Shown: positions 9,901 through 10,426 of the stretch, one piece after another
Numbering within the stretch: the first letter of the stretch is position 1
Layout: each line of letters starts with the position of its first letter
DNA from: a bacterium
GTDB lineage: Bacteria > Planctomycetota > Planctomycetia > Pirellulales > Pirellulaceae
Direction: 5' to 3'
DNA: 10,426 bases
NCBI GenBank assembly: GCA_030432015.1
Contig: JAUIHJ010000243.1
Location: 1 to 10,426, forward strand
The notes under the pieces: model-generated
Told to the model about the DNA's origin: nothing
Seen by the model: only the letters and a program-made list of their open reading frames with translations
Database searches by the model: none
Made by a program: the position numbers and the translations under genes

Positions 9901-10208
9901 GCCACCTGCCGATGAAACCGCACGCTGTTGGGGATCGGCGTGCCGGGTTCACCGCCAAGATACGCGGCAAAGATCTCCAGGTCGCCGTCATCGTCCACAT
10001 CGCCCACGGCGGTCCGGATGATGTTCGTTGCATCCGGATCATGGATCTGCGTGGCGCGCCAGTTGCCAGCCTCATTGTGAAAAACCGTGAAGTCCTCATC
10101 GCCGACTCGGGAAAGAATATCCAGATCATGGTCACCGTCGAGATCAACCAGGGTCGGAGTTCCACGCCCATACTGAGGTGTGATTTCATGCCGTGTAAAG
10201 GATTCCCC
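996..10208 (-). CDS. Giant multidomain cell-surface or secreted protein (FG-GAP, GEVED, Ig-like, beta-helix, Calx-beta, cohesin-like, dockerin), 5'-truncated
   Basis: One uninterrupted frame of 3,070 codons ends at TAA 998-996. Residues are counted here from the first open codon at 10208. Order of modules: FG-GAP repeats (23-33, 69-79), GEVED (about 102-267), seven FG-GAP repeats (273-626), five Ig-like repeats (640-1173), choice-of-anchor U-like (1173-1341), internal dockerin-like pair (1351-1423), CSLREA-like segment and beta-helix with a choice-of-anchor Q-like end (1428-1903), three Calx-beta-like domains (1913-2248), cohesin-like domain with an insert (2254-2540), second GEVED (2540-2703), RTX-like patch (2703-2886), dockerin (2889-2966) and a polar tail. 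No catalytic domain is recognised; I infer adhesion, surface or scaffolding roles with extensive Ca2+ binding. No ATG precedes the repeats. The first possible start is GTG 10007, but coding-quality sequence continues upstream to the stop at 10209-10211, so the true start and any signal peptide are missing. No transmembrane or LPXTG anchor is seen at the C-terminus. Confidence 0.93.
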   Translation of the reverse strand, partial: GESFTRHEITPQYGRGTPTLVDLDGDHDLDILSRVGDEDFTVFHNEAGNWRATQIHDPDATNIIRTAVGDVDDDGDLEIFAAYLGGEPGTPIPNSVRFHRQVAVDVGDLDTTQVNRAMHVAKGSQLGSLRDTDSLSQATGSGREDDNLGPLDDEDGVIFDAPIRAGQLDAHVTVLVQTSTTASLDAWIDFNDDGIFGGPGERIAAALVLDQGEHQIEFSVPNGTVPGQHSARFRLTDAPADSSLPKPASPVGLLSSGEVEDHLVEILPAKPVGAWTYSAVSTGGSTVNQTALGDLNGDGLPDLISTSDGVYWQINQGNGSWGSRRIIVPAGTGTEYTTVTVVDLDQDGEMDIVAAQVAPSDRLSWFQRKAGAIHRYDIPTGQSDIRKIIPTDFDQDGDLDLLVASHGDQVVQLYVNDGSLPQEDPLSPPYPFETSPIFALVVPTASDIAVGDLDGDGDLDVAATSSLSGLYWIENRGPLTPDLHGLQSGFFSRVSMADLDDDGDLDLVVASPSGVSKGTYWYENEGGSKKTFQRRTIESDATVPSEVIPADMNADGHLDIVRFSTTSDSQTIFLSDGANRPNFTPWEIASGPAAASVAVSGNLADADRDGDLDLVTVDILGNVHAFFAQDPGDAPFAIDGAPTVSLGYVEDEYGPGSVYFTFSETVTGLDLGDLQLQRGTDTIDLSDAALEKLTSNEFRLYLPAAARHDGDYTLTLTASGSGIEDAFGELFIADASESWTQTVFSVVFADPIATPVAELPDITIEFSEPPNSVALADFQLIANGLPQSLASLQLASDSATRYTLPLSQLVAPPDGEYELVFSRVGANIFTVDAHPLTNSLSAKWTLDTAAPRVRMLYDVSSRPHAEPFYGAFVRFSENMFNRVYASNLHLVRDGVEIDLSDIRIEQENFRDFEIELQPYIQESGDYTFTIGPAADSASDFLKDRAGNRMDSPLVVPFTIDRDPPTASFQPPVPGGQNRVVVEFAEPVVNLDVSDFRLSRNGAQLELAETALAMVDGTESTYLVQLPATATGSGEYTLSLFTSIADVEDLAGNRMRATSEATWNVDVVAPTVNVLDVTPSMRQISVGLVTFEFSEPVSGFDVQDVVVSRDGVPIFAPHLELLRLTDKRYGVDLSRITTISGDYTVTLDPATAGIRDAAENALATTDTEAFSIMFVDGDADSIGDVIEARAPNAGDGNGDNTPDAEQAHVASLPAPQDGTYVTVVADQNQTLADVQIIEEPVADGAPDDIDFRLGFLDYDLTGVPVGGSTVVTIFLEDATNVNNYYKFGPTPNNHQPHWYRFNFDSATGTGAKFLEDRIELHLIDGERGDDDLTANGVIVDPGAPASDLRAAPWQNPFDPLDINEDGQVTATDLDLLTAELDQNGPRALPVSSRPDVVDRFWDVSGDNQLSREDVWLLNFALFQLDPTQGSLIVTTASDRAFSGALAPTSVSLREALSFANETPGNQTIVVDSSLVGQVFHLEHGQLAITDDVTLLGLGANTTIVTARGADAASATSRVLSIAAPQGQEIDVTLDGLTITGGKTGANEPGGGIYFDSPGTLTVMNSTISANAAEAASGGGIYAARGDVAVINSSVLGNIANGDGGGIASFGKLSVTESRVLGNQAIGNGNGGGLFVLDGEILVVDSEISGNQSNFEGGGIRLYNLAAQVTVVGSTIHNNRADYGGGISSDHVTLWNSTISDNEADLEGGGIFSYDGTLVVANSTLSGNQTPGRGGGIWGRFGTVTISNSTIAFNDATLGGGVYAPTTLLMRNTIVAQNTSDNEGADLVANAGDADIRHSLIGDNTGNPLPESRTPDPVSGNLVGDPDVGGLLVPGLSPLGDYGGTTRTHLLTTNSPAIDRGDNTATPPDTFDADADADKTESLPYDQRGGGFDRLRDGDANGTATVDMGAVEFEPLQLSLTIVPDSIREDGSTGQATVSRSGALSSELIVTLASSDTGEARVPATVTIAAGQATSSPFTVTGQRDLIVDGPQTVTITATASGHLGSSDSLTITDVDTAAVTISDATAVEGDNLTFTVTLDNAVAGGTQVHVTLAGGTATGGASPLVAPEDYDNLVPVLNFSGVAGEQRQFNVSTLLDSQLEDDETFFVSLQSTNSLVTASDTAIGTITDNSDTGLPYVELDVSATAIPEAGGVATVTARLVNRFGATTSAGVDGVSVALSFGGAALGGGIDYIASAATINIPAGGDHGSITLTAVQDSLADANELLTIDVADVLHANSTGASQVTTTIIDDDASSDTIVLLTLEISDTDGNPLPDNRVTVGESFRMNALVKDTRFSPEGIFAAYLDVAYSESEAFSVVIPEQQRLTLPRDTTGGTYQLVLGGIPTDPIQFGATPAESAHLLRLALEGHPQVGDGNVNVAPTSRTEFTETAFFTNRNVFDIVFRSDLADVDVALLTANGSGLLTSGGPPTAEIEGVANGGDSGAFQYAFVPSPEFGQGISGFDESGEFGEVGSFCRILPCLRAGLPGDTELLWSVELVANVAGSLEFVANPADDTPAHDLLVLGRNNAVPLTDVVFGAAQVHIVDRMALDYGDAADPRYRTTFDRNGARHNVGALFLGAGVDAEFDANSSPGADGDSSDDGVVWPASLIAHDVAVTSSSMVVTSSAAGLLDAWIDFNLDGDWSDLGEQISISQAVNAGSNVLPFTVPAGATPGDTVARVRLSTQGGLAPTGPAADGEVEDYLVTLADGNTAGGTSVRLDLPFAGSVSVVGVGQEVSVRMNSVELFRAPGSVLTQVDIVGTAGDDAIQVANLTTSFSGRVTVDGGLGNDVLTLSGGGQTIDLLGRPSDWQGLERIDIRGSGNNTLILDVEAAAGLPASTGQLAVLADLGDTVDLGTGWSLRPPQLIDGEFFRVLEPAAGIQNITLLLNGPSNWQHPLQPLDVNNNGLLADPVGDILPLINELNRQQIIDHQARLPMQPASTVGFLHYDVNGDGLLTPVADILALINYTNARSGGEGETRVANLDAGNFNWFVEQVRQPPLQATAAPNADIPANVDEFFALLPADPIKWSARPRNEHATQNQAPRGSRSATGRADRETLEDWITAVDDLWQSEIE
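1311..1543 (-). other. C-terminal dockerin type I module
   Basis: About residues 2889-2966. Two Ca2+-binding loop-helix units: WQHPLQPLDVNNNGLLADPV with GDILPLINELN, and YDVNGDGLLTPVADILALIN. Spacing and the WQHP lead-in agree with planctomycete dockerins. The following tail of about 100 residues (1310-999) is polar, rich in Ala, Pro, Asn and Arg, ends in an acidic helix-like stretch LEDWITAVDDLWQSEIE, and has no anchor motif. Dockerins bind cohesins in cellulosomes; in planctomycetes the partner is unknown, though a cohesin-like domain lies in this same protein. Confidence 0.85.
1550..2100 (-). other. RTX-like calcium-binding patch and linker strands
   Basis: About residues 2703-2886. GTAGDDAIQV (1911-1943) and DGGLGNDVLTLSGGG (1831-1878) match the GGxGxDxL nonapeptide pattern of hemolysin-type Ca2+-binding repeats, but only about two units are present. 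Strands such as GLERIDIRGSGNNTLILD follow, a form that often precedes the C-terminal dockerin in planctomycete proteins. The rest is beta-rich with no motif I can name. Confidence 0.6.
2100..2590 (-). other. GEVED domain 2 of the giant protein
   Basis: About residues 2540-2703. This copy is complete and canonical: it starts with LDYGDAADPRY, continues with NGARHNVGALFLGAGVDAE, ADGDSSDDGVVWP, LLDAWIDFNLDGDWSDLGE and FTVPAGATPGDTVARVRLST, and ends with GEVEDYLVTL. Unlike GEVED 1 it keeps the DYGDA start. The two copies are well diverged, so they are not a recent duplication. Confidence 0.9.
2590..3450 (-). other. Cohesin-like domain with an inserted module
   Basis: About residues 2254-2540. 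The first half has VTVGESFRMNALVKD and GIFAAYLDVAY, and the second has GDTELLWSVELVANVAGS, FVANPADD, PAHDLLVLG and VVFGAAQVHI, a pattern typical of planctomycete cohesin-like domains. Between them (about 3225-2925) lies a separate unit with GTYQLVLGG, PIQFGATPAE, a helix LLRLALEGHPQVGDGNVNV and FDIVFRSDLADVDV. This resembles a repeat common as tandem arrays in giant planctomycete proteins. The only two cysteines of the whole frame lie just downstream in this domain. The cohesin call is by motif and carries no proof of dockerin binding. Confidence 0.65.
3465..4470 (-). repeat. Three Calx-beta-like domains
   Basis: About residues 1913-2248, in three units: about 4470-4165, 4165-3820 and 3820-3465. 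The second is the clearest, with ISDATAVEGDNLTFTVTLD, a Y-D-N strand, and LEDDETFFVSL ending in GTITDNSD. The third has IPEAGGVATVTARL, ADANELLTIDV and the acidic end IIDDD. The first has SIREDGSTGQATVSRSG and VDGPQTVTITATA ending in ITDVD. Calx-beta domains are Ca2+-binding beta-sandwiches found in adhesins and extracellular bacterial proteins. Confidence 0.85.
4470..5925 (-). repeat. CSLREA-like segment plus right-handed parallel beta-helix with choice-of-anchor Q-like end
   Basis: About residues 1428-1903. The segment opens with LIVTTASD and TSVSLREALSFAN, matching the CSLREA-domain pattern but with Val-Ser in place of the usual Cys. Nine turns with GGG[ILV] follow (first at 5557-5580, last at 4926-4949), alternating with N-S-[ST]-[IVL] strands and N-x-A/N-x-S ladders, as in Chlamydia Pmp-type beta-helices. 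The end carries NSPAIDRGDN, DQRGGGFDRLRDGD and VDMGAVEFE, the pattern of the choice-of-anchor Q domain. Such helices commonly bind or cleave polysaccharide. I see no catalytic residues I can name, so a binding or structural role is the safer inference. Confidence 0.88.
5940..6156 (-). other. Internal dockerin type I-like module
   Basis: About residues 1351-1423. It has two EF-hand-like Ca2+ loops followed by helices: WQNPFDPLDINEDGQVTATD and, about 45 residues later, WDVSGDNQLSRED. The WQNP-x-PLD lead-in is the usual form of planctomycete dockerins, which normally close a protein at its C-terminus. This one lies in the middle of the frame and is followed by a complete new set of modules. Confidence 0.8.
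6185..6690 (-). other. Choice-of-anchor U-like domain
   Basis: About residues 1173-1341. After a DADSIGD/GDGNGDNTPD calcium-loop-like segment come LGFLDYDLTGVPVGG, a strand with VTIFLEDATNVNNYYKFGP, a W-Y-R-F strand, TGAKFLEDRIELHLIDGERG and the characteristic end DDLTANGVIVDPGAP. This order matches what I recall of the choice-of-anchor U domain, which in other bacteria usually sits near the C-terminus just before a sorting or anchoring signal. Here it is followed by a dockerin-like module. Recognition is from memory of the motif pattern, not from a database search. Confidence 0.7.
6690..8290 (-). repeat. Five tandem bacterial Ig-like repeats
   Basis: About residues 640-1173, in five units of roughly 105-110 residues: about 8290-7980, 7980-7665, 7665-7330, 7330-7010 and 7010-6690. 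Each carries an early motif of the form F-[ST/A]-E-x (FSETV, FSEPP, FSENM, FAEPV, FSEPV), a middle L-x-R-[ND]-G or similar, and a late G-x-Y-[TE]-[LVF] strand (GDYTLTL, GEYELVF, GDYTFTI, GEYTLSL, GDYTVTL). Units 3-5 start with [TRV]-x-x-P after a W or F strand, as in many bacterial Ig-like arrays. These usually act as rigid stalks in surface proteins. The copies are diverged in both protein and DNA sequence, so they are not a recent duplication. Confidence 0.8.
8328..9400 (-). repeat. Seven FG-GAP/VCBS repeats (likely beta-propeller)
   Basis: About residues 273-626. Seven Asp-rich loops are spaced roughly 45-60 residues apart: DLNGDGLPDL (9301-9332), DLDQDGEMDI (9153-9182), DFDQDGDLDL (9002-9034), DLDGDGDLDV (8827-8856), DLDDDGDLDL (8688-8719), DMNADGHLDI (8526-8558) and DADRDGDLDL (8365-8397). 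Several are preceded by the aromatic stretch typical of the family (LYWIEN, TYWYENEG). Seven is the blade number of a closed integrin-type propeller, so this cluster could fold as one complete unit, each blade binding Ca2+ through its DxDxDG loop (inference). Confidence 0.9.
9405..9903 (-). other. GEVED domain 1 of the giant protein
   Basis: About residues 102-267. Visible hallmarks in order are a degraded start (VDVGDLDTTQ where the family has DYGDAP), GSQLGS, LDDEDGV, LDAWIDFNDDGIFGGPGE, VPNGTVPGQHSARFRLT and the name-giving GEVEDHLVEI. GEVED is a beta-sandwich of unknown function that recurs in large secreted proteins of Planctomycetes and Bacteroidetes. The conserved start is diverged, perhaps because it joins directly to the preceding FG-GAP repeat. 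Confidence 0.85.
9972..10208 (-). repeat. Two N-terminal FG-GAP/VCBS repeats, the first incomplete at the junction
   Basis: Residues 1-80 of the open frame. The frame opens at GESFTRHEI, the tail of a repeat of the usual form W-x-E-N-x-G-x-F-x-x-H-x-I, so its first half is missing. Two Asp-rich Ca2+ loops follow: DLDGDHDLDIL (residues 23-33) and DVDDDGDLEIF (69-79). FG-GAP repeats form blades of integrin-type beta-propellers. All of this lies upstream of, or across, the GTG at 10007, which is why that GTG is unlikely to be the real start. Confidence 0.85.
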
Positions 10209-10218
10209 TTACCTTTAT

Positions 10219-10224
10219 CTCCTT
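10219..10224 (-). promoter_or_regulatory. Shine-Dalgarno-like motif without a start codon
   Basis: AAGGAG on the minus strand, preceded by a TACAAT box at 10238-10233 that could serve as a -10 element. No ATG, GTG or TTG follows at a usable distance; the giant frame instead begins just after a TAA at 10211-10209. It may be the leader of another gene whose coding part was replaced at the junction, or a chance match in AT-rich DNA. Confidence 0.25.
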
Positions 10225-10245
10225 AAAATGGCATTGTAGAATTAG

Positions 10246-10263
10246 TAAACCTTATAAACCTTT
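10246..10263. repeat. Short 9-bp tandem direct repeat
   Basis: TAAACCTTA followed directly by TAAACCTTT: two copies of a 9-bp unit with one mismatch, in the AT-rich tail. No function is suggested by the context. Confidence 0.4.
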
Positions 10264-10273
10264 TATGATTCTC

Positions 10274-10290
10274 TTTAAGCTTAGCTTAAA
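10274..10290. repeat. Small hairpin overlapping the stop of the tail reading frame
   Basis: TTTAAGC (10274-10280) and GCTTAAA (10284-10290) form a perfect 7-bp inverted repeat around TTA, which is the stop codon of the minus-strand frame. It is AT-rich and weak, with no strong T-run after it on the minus strand, so it is a poor terminator. Confidence 0.3.
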
Positions 10291-10426
10291 AAGATCGCCA
10301 GCCACTGCTCGAGCGTTTTTTCTTGAGCAACTTTATAGTCAGCCACATGCGCTTCAAGTTCTGTTTGTAGCTCGAGTGCTCGTTTTTTCATTTCACTTGT
10401 TACCGAAACGTGGCTCAGAACGAAGT
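10281..10426 (-). CDS. C-terminal fragment of an unidentified protein (about 48 codons visible)
   Basis: The frame is open from the right edge (first whole codon at 10424-10422) to TAA 10283-10281. It reads FVLSHVSVTSE, then a basic Lys-Lys-Arg, then a charged helical stretch with heptad-like leucines (LELQTELEAHVADYKVAQ), ending in LEQWLAIFLS. The internal ATG at 10391 would give a 36-residue peptide, but no Shine-Dalgarno motif precedes it, so the end of a longer gene is more likely. I do not recognise the family. Codon use is AT-leaning, unlike the giant gene and the sulfatase. A stop-free run this short can arise by chance; the amphipathic, protein-like composition favours a real gene only modestly. 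Confidence 0.4.
   Translation of the reverse strand, partial: FVLSHVSVTSEMKKRALELQTELEAHVADYKVAQEKTLEQWLAIFLS

Larger units (their letters stand above)
10203..10426. other. AT-rich segment of different composition joined to the giant gene
   Basis: By hand count about 89 of the last 226 bases are G or C (39%), with the first 60 at about 33%; the rest of the window is visibly GC-rich. The change coincides with the point where the frame of the giant gene is cut inside an FG-GAP repeat (10203-10211). The segment holds the 3' end of an unidentified minus-strand frame, a hairpin, a short tandem repeat and a Shine-Dalgarno-like motif. I recognise no insertion-sequence terminal repeat or transposase. 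It could be the edge of an insertion, a rearrangement point or a misjoined contig. Confidence 0.6.

Noticed and set aside
10005..10007. GTG at 10007 as the start of the giant gene
   Set aside because: It lies inside an FG-GAP repeat (the Val of AVGDVDDDGD), has no signal peptide after it, and 67 codons of repeat-type sequence precede it in frame.
9692..10189. Minus-strand frame of 165 codons starting MKSHLSMGVE, with an ATG near the start of the giant frame
   Set aside because: It is in a different frame from the FG-GAP repeats, and its translation loses the repeat pattern. It is not a real start for the giant gene.
10203..10426. Insertion-sequence end at the right edge
   Set aside because: Composition and the broken gene would fit, but I see no terminal inverted repeat, target duplication or transposase motif in the 226 bases available, so it is not called a mobile element.
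1..10426. A novel defence, biosynthetic or regulatory system
   Set aside because: Only one giant structural protein, one partial sulfatase and an unidentified fragment are present. Nothing in them points to a coordinated new system.

Overview
The window looks like Planctomycetes DNA, probably from the Pirellulales (inference). The evidence is GC-rich coding sequence, a formylglycine-type sulfatase, and a giant secreted-type protein built from modules typical of that group: FG-GAP/VCBS repeats, GEVED domains, choice-of-anchor domains, a CSLREA-like beta-helix, Calx-beta domains, a cohesin-like domain and dockerin type I modules. Every gene I can support lies on the minus strand. The long plus-strand open frames are antisense shadows.

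Layout, from the right edge in the direction of transcription. (1) 10426 to about 10212 is AT-rich (about 39% GC by hand count). It holds the 3' end of an unidentified reading frame (stop at 10281-10283), a short hairpin, a 9-bp tandem repeat and a Shine-Dalgarno-like motif with no start codon after it. (2) At about 10203-10211 the sequence switches to GC-rich planctomycete coding sequence. The giant gene opens there in the middle of an FG-GAP repeat, with no start codon and no signal peptide, so its 5' end is missing. Insertion, rearrangement and assembly chimera all remain possible. (3) 10208-996 is one uninterrupted frame of 3,070 codons. In order it carries two FG-GAP repeats, GEVED, seven FG-GAP repeats, five Ig-like repeats, a choice-of-anchor U-like domain, an internal dockerin-like pair, a CSLREA-like segment with a nine-rung beta-helix and a choice-of-anchor Q-like end, three Calx-beta-like domains, a cohesin-like domain with another module nested in it, a second GEVED, an RTX-like calcium-binding patch, and a C-terminal dockerin with a polar tail. 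(4) 995-637 is non-coding, with GC-rich hairpins and a good sigma70-like promoter. (5) 636-1 is the N-terminal 212 residues of an exported sulfatase that runs off the left edge.

The giant protein is probably an extracellular or cell-surface protein with many Ca2+-binding loops. The sulfatase may act on sulfated polysaccharide outside the cytoplasm. The two genes have the same orientation, but a 359-bp gap and a separate promoter candidate suggest separate transcription. I see no mobile-element gene, CRISPR array, RNA gene or defence system. The points most worth a second look are the compositional junction, the apparent head-to-tail fusion of two dockerin-terminated proteins, the nested module in the cohesin-like domain, and the single cysteine pair in a protein of over 3,000 residues.
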